A DNA stretch of 52,382 nucleotides from Bacteroidales bacterium (GCA_016290215.1 JAEETH010000019.1:1-52382), one strand, 5' to 3'. Shown: positions 1 through 10,019, numbered from the stretch's first letter. Numbers and translations are program-made. The notes: generated by a model not told the origin, from the letters alone.

Positions 1-95
1 GCCATATCTCTACGGCAAACATTGCCCCTGGCACCTATTTCCTTCGCCTCATCAGTGGTGAACAGGTTAAGACACAAAAGATTGTACTGCAATAG
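1..95 (+). CDS. 3' end of a secreted protein with T9SS-type C-terminal tail (partial)
   Basis: Reading from base 3, an open frame runs off the left edge and ends at TAG 93-95. The last 30 residues include APGTYFLRLISGE and end in QKIVLQ. This is the final beta-strand pattern of the type IX secretion sorting domain (Por secretion tail), where a G-x-Y-x-L/R-L motif precedes a short K-I-V end. The M6 protease further along ends almost the same way (GVYMLRLINGN, then QKIVISR). The parent protein cannot be identified. It was probably exported across the outer membrane and anchored or released after tail cleavage. Confidence 0.75.
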   Translation, partial: HISTANIAPGTYFLRLISGEQVKTQKIVLQ

Positions 96-159
96 TTCTC
101 GCAACACTTTTTCTTTCTCCAACATCATGGTCCGGCTTCAAAGCCAGGCCGCGTTTTTT

Positions 160-191
160 TTTGCACTATCCGAATAATCTTACTACTTTTG
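160..191 (+). promoter_or_regulatory. Bacteroidota-type promoter of the C10 protease gene
   Basis: TTTG at 160-163 and TACTTTTG at 184-191 are 20 bases apart, matching the TTTG-N19-21-TAnnTTTG promoter of the Bacteroidota primary sigma factor. The start codon lies 35 bases downstream. A short GGCTT/AAGCC hairpin with a T-run at 132-162 just upstream may terminate the preceding gene. Confidence 0.7.
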
Positions 192-226
192 CATCACAAA
201 CCGAAAAATAAAAAAATCAGACAGCT

Positions 227-3200
227 ATGAAGAGACTTTCACTAATCGTGGCATTGTTGCTGATGGTGGCGATGCCAATGATGGCCGAGCGCGTGACACC
301 TGAAACCGCTCAAAAAGTGGCCAAGACATTTTTGAATAACAACGGAGCGAAGTCAGCCCAGCTGACCGACCTCTCAAGAGCAGCTGGGTTCTCCAACCTA
401 TACATCTTCAACGGCGAAGAAGGGTTTGTCGTGATGGCAGCCGACGACTGTGTACAGCCTATTTTGGGCTATTCACTGACGGGGAAATTCATCACCGAAA
501 ACATGCCTAAGAATATCAAAGGCTGGCTGGAAGGCTACAATGACGAAATACAGTATGCCATCGACAGTAAGATGAAGGCCTCCACCGAAACCACCAAGCA
601 ATGGAAAGACTTGATTGATGGCGACAGCAAAGCTGCTAAGGCGACCACAGTTGTGAGCGCCCTTTTGCAGACTACTTGGGACCAAAACGGGTATTATTAC
701 TATAGCGGCGGACAATTGCTAATTTATGAATTATACAACAATCTATGTCCCTACGACAACAATGCGGGAGAGCGAACCGTAACGGGTTGCGTGGCTACGG
801 CAATGGCTCAGATTATGAAATACTGGAGCTATCCCGCGTATGGTGTTGGCTCACATTCCTACACACCTACAGCCCATCCTGAATACGGCGTGCAATCCGC
901 CAACTTTGCCGCGACAAACTACGCATGGAACAACATGCCCAATGAATTGACTTCCTCGTCAACAACCACGCAGAAAAACGCCATTGCCACCTTGATGTAC
1001 CATTGTGGCGTGTCAGTGGACATGGACTACGACATTGGCAACAACGGAGGCAGTGGAGCCTATTCAGAAGACGTTCCTTATGCCCTGATTAATTACTTCA
1101 ACTACAAATCAACAGCCAGCATCAAATACAAATCAAACTTCTCCGACAACAATTGGATCAACTTACTAAAAACGGAACTTAACGCTTCCCGGCCTATCCA
1201 ATACAGCGGCAGCGGAACTGGCGGACACGCCTTTGTTTGCGATGGCTACAACAGCAGCAATTATTTTCACTTTAACTGGGGTTGGAGTGGCAGTAACGAT
1301 GGCTTTTATTCGTTGTCAAGCCTCAATCCCGGAAGCGGTGGTGTTGGCGGTAGCAACTATAATTTCACAAACAATCAAAGCGCCATCATTGGCATTGAGC
1401 CTGCCTCAAATATCGCCGCGCCTACGAACCTTTCATACACCCTCAGCGGAACACAAAACATTACCTTGACTTGGAATGCCGTCAGCGCTGCCTCAAGTTA
1501 CAATGTCTACCGCAACGGCAGCCCTATCGGCAATGCCTCGGGAACCACATTTTCTGAGACAGCACCTTACGGCAGCAACAGCTATTATGTCCGCGCCGTT
1601 GACGCCAACGGACAACAGTCGCTGCCATCCAACACGGTCACTGTCTACATCGAATACTCAACTCCCATCGCTACCAACTTAACAGCCACTCTGTCCGGCA
1701 ACAATGTCAACCTGTCTTGGACTGCCCCGGCGTGGTGCTATCCTCCCTCCCCTTCGGTAACCTTGACTTACGGAGACGGCACGTTTAATGGAAGAATTGG
1801 TTTTGGTGGCGGAAGCAATATGTATTGGGGACATCGATACCCGGCCAGTAGCCTTACCTCATACAACAGGATGTCCATCTATAAAGCCGCATTCTATGCT
1901 TATGAAACCGGTGCATATAAAATTTTTGTGTATAAAGGAACAAACACTTCCAATTGCCCACAAACAAAGTTATTAGAACAATCGCTTAATGTCGGAACAA
2001 CAGGTTGGTTCGAATTTGATTTGACGACCCGATTAGTCATTGACGCCACCAAAGACTATTGGATATTCATTTACGACCCTCAAGGGCGAGACTATCCCGC
2101 AACCTATAGTTCCTATTCAGGCAGTGAAGGTGATTATTATACATCAGCTCCTACTTCATGGGTCAGTAATGCAGGCAATCTGGCATTCCTCATCCGCACT
2201 TACATCACAGATGGCATTTACACCTACGACCTTTGGGACAATAGTACCAAAATTGCTGACAATATCGCTAATACCATCTACACGATATCCAACATCACCA
2301 GCAACGTCCTCCACCAGTATTACGTAAAAACCAACTATTATGGTGGCGATACAGACGCTTCCAACAAAGCAGATATCGTTAAAGGAACCGTTTCAGTGTC
2401 TTCATTAAGCCTCGGCGCTACCGACAAATTAACTATCACCGCAGGCAGCAAGCTCACCGTCACGGGCACCCTCAGCAACAATGTGGCCAGCAATCTCGTC
2501 ATTGAAAACGGCGCCCAACTCGTCAATAGCTCCAACGGCGTGAAAGCCACGGTGATACAAAACATCAGTGCTTACACTCGCGACCAAAGCAAGGGCTGGC
2601 ATCTCATCGCCTCACCCATCACGGAAAGCATCACGCAAAGCTCAGGAAACGGATTGTTCTCCAACACGTACGACCTTTATTCATACAACCAAAGCGAAGA
2701 GCTCCAATGGCGAAACATCAAGGCACAAAGCTTTGCTCTCAACAACAAAGGTGGCTACCTCTATGCCAACAGTGGCAATCCAACCATTTCATTCTCAGGC
2801 ACATTAGTTGGGAGCACCGCATCCACCCCCTTAAGCTACAATGCCAATGTCACGGGCAAAGGATTCAACCTCATTGGCAATCCCTATCCTTGCAATGCCA
2901 ACGCCAACAGAAGCTTCTATGTCTTGAACGCTGACGGTTCCGACTTCATCCTCGGCAGCAATCCCGTTCCTCCTTGCGCTGCCATATTGGTGCAAGCACA
3001 AGGAGCCAACCAAAGCGTCACCTTCAGCAAGGCGAGTTCAAAGTCGTCGCCATCTATCACGCTTTCCGTGATGCAAGGCGATGCCGAAGACAACGCCGTC
3101 CTCGACAGGGTCAGGATCAACCTCGATTCGGATGAAAGCCTTGAGAAATATTCCATGCGTGAAGACAACGCCAAGCTCTTCATCCCGCAAAACGGTCAAG

Positions 3201-3430
3201 ACCTCGCCGTGACCAGTGCCAATGGACTAAACGAGCTGCCCATCAGCTTCAAAGCAGCCCAAGACGGCACATACACTCTCAGTCTCGAAGTTGAAAATGC
3301 AGAAATTGGTTATCTCCACCTCATCGACGACCTCACAGGCAAGGACATCGACCTGCTGAAGACAACAAGTTACACTTTTGAGGCCAAGACCTCAGACCTT
3401 GTCGAACGATTTAGAATAACCATCGAATAA
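227..3430 (+). CDS. secreted C10-family (streptopain-like) cysteine protease with FN3 domains
   Basis: 1,067 residues. Residues 1-20 form a signal peptide (hydrophobic core LIVALLLMVA, cut near MMA-E). Residues 21-130 resemble the inhibitory propeptide of streptopain/prevotellain proteases. The catalytic domain follows: Cys188 in TGCVATAMAQ and His334 in GGHAFVCDGY, followed by NWGWSG, which carries the conserved Trp. Two fibronectin-III-like segments (about 400-490 and again near 500) and a long beta-rich region follow. The C-terminus (VERFRITIE) is beta-sandwich-like and may be a T9SS sorting signal, but it is not the classical tail of the neighbouring gene. The likely role is extracellular protein degradation, with self-processing of the propeptide. 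It has its own promoter. Confidence 0.9.
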   Translation: MKRLSLIVALLLMVAMPMMAERVTPETAQKVAKTFLNNNGAKSAQLTDLSRAAGFSNLYIFNGEEGFVVMAADDCVQPILGYSLTGKFITENMPKNIKGWLEGYNDEIQYAIDSKMKASTETTKQWKDLIDGDSKAAKATTVVSALLQTTWDQNGYYYYSGGQLLIYELYNNLCPYDNNAGERTVTGCVATAMAQIMKYWSYPAYGVGSHSYTPTAHPEYGVQSANFAATNYAWNNMPNELTSSSTTTQKNAIATLMYHCGVSVDMDYDIGNNGGSGAYSEDVPYALINYFNYKSTASIKYKSNFSDNNWINLLKTELNASRPIQYSGSGTGGHAFVCDGYNSSNYFHFNWGWSGSNDGFYSLSSLNPGSGGVGGSNYNFTNNQSAIIGIEPASNIAAPTNLSYTLSGTQNITLTWNAVSAASSYNVYRNGSPIGNASGTTFSETAPYGSNSYYVRAVDANGQQSLPSNTVTVYIEYSTPIATNLTATLSGNNVNLSWTAPAWCYPPSPSVTLTYGDGTFNGRIGFGGGSNMYWGHRYPASSLTSYNRMSIYKAAFYAYETGAYKIFVYKGTNTSNCPQTKLLEQSLNVGTTGWFEFDLTTRLVIDATKDYWIFIYDPQGRDYPATYSSYSGSEGDYYTSAPTSWVSNAGNLAFLIRTYITDGIYTYDLWDNSTKIADNIANTIYTISNITSNVLHQYYVKTNYYGGDTDASNKADIVKGTVSVSSLSLGATDKLTITAGSKLTVTGTLSNNVASNLVIENGAQLVNSSNGVKATVIQNISAYTRDQSKGWHLIASPITESITQSSGNGLFSNTYDLYSYNQSEELQWRNIKAQSFALNNKGGYLYANSGNPTISFSGTLVGSTASTPLSYNANVTGKGFNLIGNPYPCNANANRSFYVLNADGSDFILGSNPVPPCAAILVQAQGANQSVTFSKASSKSSPSITLSVMQGDAEDNAVLDRVRINLDSDESLEKYSMREDNAKLFIPQNGQDLAVTSANGLNELPISFKAAQDGTYTLSLEVENAEIGYLHLIDDLTGKDIDLLKTTSYTFEAKTSDLVERFRITIE

Positions 3431-3466
3431 TTGGCTCACTGCGTTTCGGCGAGTCCATGATTTTCG

Positions 3467-3474
3467 TACCTTTG
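3467..3474 (+). promoter_or_regulatory. -7 box of the mfd promoter
   Basis: TACCTTTG fits TAnnTTTG. A TTTC 20 bases upstream (3443-3446) is a near match to the -33 TTTG. The mfd start codon is about 44 bases downstream. Confidence 0.6.
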
Positions 3475-3517
3475 CGCCACAAATCGAAGATCCTAACGGA
3501 GTTAATTTTCAAGCACC

Positions 3518-6500
3518 GTGGCAAGCATAAAGTACCAACCTTATAAAGCTGATGCCCACATCGACGCGATAATCAAGACTTTGCGCGATGGAGGGCATTT
3601 GCTTTGTTCCAATTTGGCTGCCTCGTCGAAGGCCTTTGTCGTAGAGGAAACCTTCCGACAGATAGGCGGCCAGCACCTTATCGTATGCGCCGACAAGGAA
3701 GACGCAGCCTATTTTTACAACGACCTCGAAAGCCTCCTCGGCGAGCGTGGCATGGACTACAGCAAGAAGCAGGTACTCTTCTACCCCACCTCCTATAAAC
3801 GTCCCTACGAGCCCGAAAAACCCGACAACACCTATATCCTATCGCGCACCGAGGTGCTGCAACGCGTTTCCACATCCGAACGCAAGACTTTGATTGTCAG
3901 TTATCCAGAGGCATTGAGCGAAAAAGTCTTCACGCGCAAACTCTTATCTAAAAACACCACTAAAATCAAAGTCGGTGACAAAATCAATCTCGACTTTCTT
4001 ACCGACGTGCTGTATGAATACGAGTTTGAGAACGTCGAATTCGTGGTGGAGCCGGGACAGTTTGCCATCCGTGGCGGTCTGGTCGACGTGTTTTCGTTTG
4101 CCAACGACTACCCCTACCGTATCGAGTTCTTCGGCGATGAGGTAGAAAGCATCCGTAGCTTCAACATCGCCGACCAGCTCTCCATTGAGAAGCTAAAGCA
4201 GATCGTGCTGCTACCCAATATGCAGGAACGCGCCTTCATCGAGGAGCGAGAGGCCATCCTGCAATACCTGCCCGAAGCCACCACCGTGTGGCTCACCGAC
4301 ATGGCCTTCTTTGCCACCCAGGTCGACAAGGAATACGACCGCGCCGTGGAGGCCTTCGAGAAGATGCAGGAGCAGGACGAGGAAGTGAAGGCTTTGAAAC
4401 CCGGGCAGTTGTTCAGCAAATCGGATGAGTTGCTTGACAACCTTATAAAGCACCCTACGGTTGAGTTTGGAGTTTCCAGCAAACTACAACTAACATCGCC
4501 CATAGATTCCAGCTCACCCACAAGCCCCAGCAGGAATGACATGGGCGATGACGTGGACAACTCCCAACTGACAACTGTCACGTTCCATACGAAACCACAG
4601 CCTATCTTCAGCAAGAACTTCAACTTGCTCATTGATGACATTGCCGAGCATAAGGAGGAAGGCTACCGCGTCATCGTGTTCTCCGAGAGTAGCAAACAAC
4701 TCTCTCGTATTCAAGCGATTCTGAACGACATCAACCACAACGACGAGAGCCATCGCGACTTCGATACCGAGACCATCGCCATCCATGGCGGCTTCATCGA
4801 CGAAGACTTGAAGATATGTTGCTACACCGACCACCAAATCTTTGAGCGTTATCACCGCTTCCACCTGCGCGACAACTTCTCCACCAAGCAAGCCATCACG
4901 CTGAAAGACCTCTATGAGCTGAAACCCGGCGACTACGTCACCCACATCGACCATGGCATCGGGCGCTTTGACGGTTTGGAGACCATCGAGAACAATGGCA
5001 AGCCCCAAGAAGCTATCCGATTGATTTACAACAACGGAGACCTGCTTTACGTGAGCATCCATTCGCTCCACCGCATCGCCAAATACAGCAGTAAGGACGG
5101 AACAGAACCACATTTAAGCACCCTCGGTAGCGGTGCTTGGAACCGACTGAAAAACAAGACCAAGAGCAAGGTCAAGGACATCGCCCGCGAGCTCATCAAG
5201 CTTTACGCCGAGCGCAAACGCACGCCTGGCTTCAAGTTCTCGCCCGACAATTACCTGCAAAACGAGTTGGAGGCATCCTTCATCTATGAGGATACCCCCG
5301 ACCAGCTGAAAGCCACCAACGACGTGAAACGCGACATGGAAAGCGAGAACCCCATGGACCGCCTCGTGTGCGGCGACGTGGGCTTCGGCAAGACTGAAGT
5401 GGCCATGCGCGCCGCCTTCAAGGCCTGCTGCGACTCGAAACAAGTGGCGGTTCTCGTGCCGACAACGGTACTTGCTTTGCAACACTACCACACCTTCACC
5501 GAACGCTTCAACGGCTTTCCCGTCAACATAGAATACCTCAACCGCTTCAAGACGACCAAGCAACAAACTGAAATTCTAAAAAAACTCGAGAAAGGCGAAA
5601 TTGACATCATCATCGGTACGCATCGCCTCACTGGAAAAGATGTGAAGTTCAAGGACTTGGGGCTGCTCATCATCGATGAGGAACAGAAATTTGGCGTGGC
5701 CGTGAAAGAGAAACTGAAAGAGATGAAGGCCAACGTCGACACGCTGACTTTGACCGCCACGCCTATCCCCAGAACACTGCAGTTCTCCATGATGGGTGCC
5801 CGCGACCTCAGCGTCATCACCACACCACCGCCCAACCGTTATCCAGTGCAGACTGAGCTTCGTGGCTTCGACGGCGAGCTCATCCGCGACGCCATACAGT
5901 TTGAGCTGGCGCGCAACGGACAGGTCTTCTTCATCCACAACCGCATCCAGAACATCATGGATGTGCACGACTTCATCCTGAAGTACGTGCCAGGCGTGCG
6001 TATCGCCGTCGCCCACGGCCAGATGGAAGGCTCGAAGCTTGAGGACATCATGCTCGGCTTCATCAACGGCGACTACGACGTGCTGCTTTGCACCACCATC
6101 GTTGAGAGCGGTTTGGACATCCCGAATGCCAACACCATTATCATCAACGACGCACACCGCTACGGCCTCAGCGACTTGCACCAGCTGCGTGGGCGTGTAG
6201 GCCGTTCCAACAAGAAGGCCTTCTGCTACCTGTTGACGCCTCCGCTCAACACCTTGACCCAAGAAGCCCAAAAACGACTCCGTGCCTTGGAGGAGTTTTC
6301 CGACCTCGGAGAGGGCATCAACATCGCCATGCGCGACTTGGACATCCGTGGCGCCGGTAACATCCTCGGCGCCGAGCAAAGCGGCTTCATCAACGATATC
6401 GGCTTCGAGACCTATCATAAAATCCTCGATGAAGCCATCCTTGAACTGAAAGAGACTGAATTTCAGGATATTTTCGACAAGGAAGAAGAAAAAACATACG

Positions 6501-6970
6501 TCTCAGACTGCACCATCGAGACCGACATGGAGGTGCGTTTCCCCGCCGACTACATCAACTCGACACAGGAGCGTGTGAGCCTCTATAGCGAACTCGACCG
6601 CACCAAGACCGAGGATGCCCTGATGAAGTTCACCGACCACCTCATCGACCGTTTCGGTCCTATTCCCAAGCAGGTCAATGACTTACTCAACACCGTCCGC
6701 CTACGTTGGATTGCCAAAGATTTGGGCTTTGAAAAAATCTTGTTGCGCCACCATAACATGACGGCGTATTTCGTCAGCAACCAGGCCTCGAAATACTACG
6801 AGAGCAACACTTACATGCAGATTATGCAATACATCATGAGCCACCCGAAGCGCACCGCACTCAAGGAGGCCAACGACAAACTGCAGTTGACCGTCAAAGA
6901 GGTTAGTACTGTGACACAAGCGTTAGAATTGCTACGAGAAATGTCTCATGCAGAATCCACTGGTCTTTAA
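3518..6970 (+). CDS. mfd: transcription-repair coupling factor Mfd
   Basis: 1,150 residues, the usual size. Mfd removes RNA polymerase stalled at DNA lesions and recruits UvrA. In order: the UvrB-like N-terminal module, the RNA-polymerase-interaction domain (GDYVTHIDHGIGRFDG, about 485-500), a RecG-like superfamily 2 helicase with Walker A (GDVGFGKTE), DEEQ box (LLIIDEEQKFGV), TATPIPRTL, and the QLRGRVGRS motif VI, then the C-terminal TRCF domain. The start is GTG at 3518; an in-frame stop at 3503-3505 excludes anything further upstream. Oddities: about 20 extra residues (326-345) are encoded by a palindromic dispersed repeat between conserved blocks, and the last residues (MSHAESTGL) appear to come from an intergenic repeat. 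Confidence 0.97.
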   Translation: MASIKYQPYKADAHIDAIIKTLRDGGHLLCSNLAASSKAFVVEETFRQIGGQHLIVCADKEDAAYFYNDLESLLGERGMDYSKKQVLFYPTSYKRPYEPEKPDNTYILSRTEVLQRVSTSERKTLIVSYPEALSEKVFTRKLLSKNTTKIKVGDKINLDFLTDVLYEYEFENVEFVVEPGQFAIRGGLVDVFSFANDYPYRIEFFGDEVESIRSFNIADQLSIEKLKQIVLLPNMQERAFIEEREAILQYLPEATTVWLTDMAFFATQVDKEYDRAVEAFEKMQEQDEEVKALKPGQLFSKSDELLDNLIKHPTVEFGVSSKLQLTSPIDSSSPTSPSRNDMGDDVDNSQLTTVTFHTKPQPIFSKNFNLLIDDIAEHKEEGYRVIVFSESSKQLSRIQAILNDINHNDESHRDFDTETIAIHGGFIDEDLKICCYTDHQIFERYHRFHLRDNFSTKQAITLKDLYELKPGDYVTHIDHGIGRFDGLETIENNGKPQEAIRLIYNNGDLLYVSIHSLHRIAKYSSKDGTEPHLSTLGSGAWNRLKNKTKSKVKDIARELIKLYAERKRTPGFKFSPDNYLQNELEASFIYEDTPDQLKATNDVKRDMESENPMDRLVCGDVGFGKTEVAMRAAFKACCDSKQVAVLVPTTVLALQHYHTFTERFNGFPVNIEYLNRFKTTKQQTEILKKLEKGEIDIIIGTHRLTGKDVKFKDLGLLIIDEEQKFGVAVKEKLKEMKANVDTLTLTATPIPRTLQFSMMGARDLSVITTPPPNRYPVQTELRGFDGELIRDAIQFELARNGQVFFIHNRIQNIMDVHDFILKYVPGVRIAVAHGQMEGSKLEDIMLGFINGDYDVLLCTTIVESGLDIPNANTIIINDAHRYGLSDLHQLRGRVGRSNKKAFCYLLTPPLNTLTQEAQKRLRALEEFSDLGEGINIAMRDLDIRGAGNILGAEQSGFINDIGFETYHKILDEAILELKETEFQDIFDKEEEKTYVSDCTIETDMEVRFPADYINSTQERVSLYSELDRTKTEDALMKFTDHLIDRFGPIPKQVNDLLNTVRLRWIAKDLGFEKILLRHHNMTAYFVSNQASKYYESNTYMQIMQYIMSHPKRTALKEANDKLQLTVKEVSTVTQALELLREMSHAESTGL
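4494..4550 (+). repeat. palindromic dispersed repeat inserted in frame in mfd
   Basis: Arms CATCGCCCAT (4494-4503) and ATGGGCGATG (4541-4550) are perfect inverted repeats, with inner ATTCC/GGAAT and AGCT/AGC pairs. The core (CATAGATTCC ... GGAATGACATG) recurs at 20437-20481 and, inverted, at 20358-20404, both intergenic. The length is a multiple of three, so the mfd frame is kept. Confidence 0.75.
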
Positions 6971-6973
6971 TTG

Positions 6974-7086
6974 TCTCACGCAGAATGCGCAGAAATCGCA
7001 GATTCGACGAAGTCAATTATGAGAAGCGCGAGGCGACGATAAATTTACGTCCGACAGGTTCTGCGAGTTCAGCGATTTCTGCGTGA
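6974..7086. repeat. inverted repeat between convergent mfd and symporter genes
   Basis: TCACGCAGAATGCGCAGAAA (from 6976) and the reverse-complementary arm ending TTCTGCGTGAAA (to 7086) flank about 50 bases. A third partial copy (TCTCATGCAGAATCC, 6944-6958) encodes the C-terminus of Mfd. The structure may act as a bidirectional terminator. Nothing else is visible in this gap. Confidence 0.55.
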
Positions 7087-7092
7087 AAAAAC

Positions 7093-8643
7093 TCATTCCG
7101 CGTGACGCGATTCCCAAAAATCTGCACCGTCCACACCAATTTCCTTTGGGTCGAACACGGGATCTTTGCCTTCTTTCTTCTGACGTTCGTACGACCGCAA
7201 GGCCTTGAACGCCTTCCGGGACAATAAAAGGATGGCGATAATGTTAATCCACGCCATCGCGCCCACGCCGATGTCACCTATGGTCCACACCAAACCGCTG
7301 CCCACCATCGAGCCAAGAAATACCGCTGAGATGGTGCCAATTCTCAGTATCCATATCACGATTTTCTCACCTCGGTCATCACCGAAATGCATGTCGGCAC
7401 GCTCCAATTCGTCAAGCTTTTCAGGATGTTTCTTGAAAATGCGGCGGCGCCAACGATTGAATATGTACACGAGGTTGGTTTCGGCATAATAGTAATACGC
7501 CATGATGGTGGTAAACGCAAAGAAGAATAAGGCGATGGAGATAATCATGTCGCCAGTGCGTTGTCCCACCACCGTTCCAAGGGCTCCTGTGGTGTAGAAC
7601 ACGCCAGGTTCGCCAAGAGGAGCATCGGGATTCTGCTGCAGATAAGTGACCACAACACCCGACGCGGTCTGCTCGACGGTGTCAACGATGTTGTATGTGC
7701 GGCAAGCCAGAATCATCATGGCTGTGGCGGTGCAGACGAGAAGGGTGTCGATATACACTGAGAACGCCTGGACAAGACCTTGTTTTACAGGATGACTCAC
7801 TTTGGCAGCCGCTGCCACGATAGGTCCAGTGCCTTGGCCTGCTTCATTGCTGTAGATGCCACGTTTGACGCCCCATGCTATGGTACTTCCTATCAACGCG
7901 CCTCCCACCTCGTTGAGACCCACGGCACCGCGCAACATCTGAAGAAACACATCTGGGACAATTCTGTAGTTGATGACCAGCACCACTATCGATAAGAGGA
8001 TGTAAATCACCGCCATGACGGGGGCTACAATCTGAGCCACATTAGCAATACGCTTAACGCCACCGATGATGACCAAGGCGATGAGCACGGCAACCACAAC
8101 GCCAATCACCCAAGGGGCAACGCCGAAGGCACGTGAACACGAGAGGGCGATGCCATTGCACTGCACCGGAGGCAGGAACACACCGCAAGCCAAGGCTGCC
8201 AACACAGCGAAAAACGCACCGAAAAACGGCGACCGGAGTCCGTTTTCTATGTAGTAGGCTGGGCCACCCCTAAACTGCCCGTTGTGGTCTTCCTTAAAGA
8301 CTTGCGCCAAAGTAGCCTCCACAAAGGCGCTGCCTGCCCCAAAAAACGCTATGATCCACATCCACACTATGGCGCCAGGACCGCCAAAGCCGATGGCCGT
8401 GGCCACACCGACGATGTTGCCTGTGCCCACACGTCCCGACAGCGCCATAGAGAATGCCTGAAACGAGGTGATGCCCGTCTTTTGCGTCTTGTCTGTCGAG
8501 AAGAGTAGTCGTGCCATTTCGCGGAAACGCCGCACCTGCACGAAGCGTGTGCCGATGGTGAAATACAAGCCCGCCAGCAGACATATCGCCACCAAGGCTG
8601 GACTCCAGACCCAATTGTAAACGGTTTGTATGATTTGTTCCAT
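7093..8643 (-). CDS. alanine/glycine:Na+ symporter, AGCS family
   Basis: 516 residues, a typical length, with about 11 hydrophobic segments. Family motifs include GRVGTGNIVGVATAI near residue 70, the FGGPGAIVWMW segment, the GGVKRIANVAQ loop, and YSNEAGQGTGPI (about 265-277). AGCS proteins import alanine or glycine with sodium across the inner membrane. The hydrophilic C-terminus contains the DPKEIGVDGADFW segment. The start codon at 8643 is 23 bases downstream of a good -7 box. The gene is monocistronic and convergent with mfd. Substrate preference cannot be read from the sequence. Confidence 0.93.
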   Translation of the reverse strand: MEQIIQTVYNWVWSPALVAICLLAGLYFTIGTRFVQVRRFREMARLLFSTDKTQKTGITSFQAFSMALSGRVGTGNIVGVATAIGFGGPGAIVWMWIIAFFGAGSAFVEATLAQVFKEDHNGQFRGGPAYYIENGLRSPFFGAFFAVLAALACGVFLPPVQCNGIALSCSRAFGVAPWVIGVVVAVLIALVIIGGVKRIANVAQIVAPVMAVIYILLSIVVLVINYRIVPDVFLQMLRGAVGLNEVGGALIGSTIAWGVKRGIYSNEAGQGTGPIVAAAAKVSHPVKQGLVQAFSVYIDTLLVCTATAMMILACRTYNIVDTVEQTASGVVVTYLQQNPDAPLGEPGVFYTTGALGTVVGQRTGDMIISIALFFFAFTTIMAYYYYAETNLVYIFNRWRRRIFKKHPEKLDELERADMHFGDDRGEKIVIWILRIGTISAVFLGSMVGSGLVWTIGDIGVGAMAWINIIAILLLSRKAFKALRSYERQKKEGKDPVFDPKEIGVDGADFWESRHAE

Positions 8644-8665
8644 AAAAGCATTCGTTTTGAAGGGT

Positions 8666-8673
8666 CAAAGATA
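8666..8673 (-). promoter_or_regulatory. -7 box of the AGCS symporter promoter
   Basis: On the minus strand TATCTTTG, matching TAnnTTTG. A TTTG at 8696-8699 is 22 bases upstream, slightly longer than the usual spacing. Confidence 0.6.
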
Positions 8674-8741
8674 GAGAATAATGGCAAAAAGTCGACAAAC
8701 CTTTCGTTTTTTTGTCATTTTTCCTGCAGTAAACAATTCCC

Positions 8742-10019
8742 TCACCCCAACAGCCAGTCAATGGCGGAAACAACATGTATTTTGGTGCCATCGACCTCAA
8801 TGTCTCTTGTGGGCGAAAACGTGACAAGGGTAAGGCTGTTGCATTTCAAGTCCTGCGAGGCTTTCAGCATGGCCGAGGTCTCACGATTAAGGGCTTTCTC
8901 TTTCTCAATGTCGTATGCCACTTGTATCAATTCAACAGGTCGGTTACGGTTGCAGACAACGAAATCCACTTCTTTCGAACGGGACGTAGGCTTGTAATAA
9001 TATACATCAAGAAATTCCTTCGTGCATCGACGCAGCAACTCAATGTAGACCACATTCTCCAAACGCCATCCTATGTTTTCCCCTGCCATGAAATAGCTTT
9101 GGTTGTTTTCGAGTCCCGTGTCAACAACGTATGATTTCTCACCTTGTATCCGCTCGCGACTTTTATAGGAAAACTTCGGCAACAATTGTATCAAAAATGC
9201 TTGCTGCAAATAATCGACATACTTCCTTAACGTCTTGTCCGTCACACCCAACACCTCCGACAAATCCTCATAATTGACGATTTGGCAGGCATTGCTGATT
9301 AGATAATAGGCGGTTTTCTTCAAAGCGTCCATGTTGCGTATCTTGAAGCGCCGCTGTATGTCTTTTTGCAATACGGCATCCAACAAACTTTGTACATAGC
9401 CTCGTTTGTTATTCATAGCCAGCATTTCAGGGAATCCACCTGTATTGATGTATTCCATGAAAGCACTTTTGCGTTCGGCCTCTGCTTTTGTGGTGATGGC
9501 AACCGTATCTATCTTATTCATAGCGCAATACTCACGATAAGAGAAAGGATACAGTCGTATTTCGTTATAGCGCCCCGTCAAATGCGTCGCCAATTCACCG
9601 CTGAGCAACTTGGCGTTACTCCCAGTCACGAAAACATGCATGCCACTTCGCAACAACCTGTTGACAAAAAGATACCATCCGTCAACATCTTGTATTTCAT
9701 CCAAGAAAATATAGCGAACGTCAGTACCATAAAGCTGGTATAGACACGAAAGCATTGTGTTGAGATCCTCAGTTTGCATTCCCGATAACCGGTCATCATC
9801 GAGATTGGCATACGCATACGCTATCCCCTGCCCTTTCAGCACTTTGTGACATAGTGTGGATTTCCCACTGCGGCGCACACCTATCACCACTTGGGCCAAT
9901 GAGCTTTCAAACTCAAACAAGTCTTCCTCTTTGCGGTCAACCCATGACTGAGGTTGAAAGCCAAGAACATCCTCTTTCTGCTCTGCAAGTACTTGAACAA
10001 GTGTCTTTTCGTCTATCAT
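8742..10019 (-). CDS. AAA ATPase with DUF4143 C-terminus (ATPase 1)
   Basis: 425 residues from ATG at 10019. Walker A is GVRRSGKSTL; Walker B/sensor regions are RYIFLDEIQDVDGW and HVFVTGSNAKLLSGELATHL, followed by the AAA_14 signature GRYNEIRLYPFSYREY. The C-terminal DUF4143 region has a winged-helix-like part and an ending related to PD-(D/E)XK folds (SKEVDFVVCNRNRPVELIQV), though the usual ExK is degenerate here. An upstream TTG (10043) would overlap the -7 promoter box, so the ATG was chosen. The function of this widespread family is not established. It lies downstream of the CobW gene in the same direction but has its own promoter and a three-copy 32-bp repeat array between 10065 and 10150. 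A related gene with a similarly built array occurs at 38329. Confidence 0.88.
   Translation of the reverse strand: MIDEKTLVQVLAEQKEDVLGFQPQSWVDRKEEDLFEFESSLAQVVIGVRRSGKSTLCHKVLKGQGIAYAYANLDDDRLSGMQTEDLNTMLSCLYQLYGTDVRYIFLDEIQDVDGWYLFVNRLLRSGMHVFVTGSNAKLLSGELATHLTGRYNEIRLYPFSYREYCAMNKIDTVAITTKAEAERKSAFMEYINTGGFPEMLAMNNKRGYVQSLLDAVLQKDIQRRFKIRNMDALKKTAYYLISNACQIVNYEDLSEVLGVTDKTLRKYVDYLQQAFLIQLLPKFSYKSRERIQGEKSYVVDTGLENNQSYFMAGENIGWRLENVVYIELLRRCTKEFLDVYYYKPTSRSKEVDFVVCNRNRPVELIQVAYDIEKEKALNRETSAMLKASQDLKCNSLTLVTFSPTRDIEVDGTKIHVVSAIDWLLG

Noticed and set aside
5576-6418. A minus-strand frame within mfd
   Set aside because: Shadow of the highly conserved Mfd coding sequence.
8742-10019. ATPase 1 as a CobW-operon member or a transposase
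   Set aside because: It has its own -7 box and an ATPase/DUF4143 architecture with no transposase motif.
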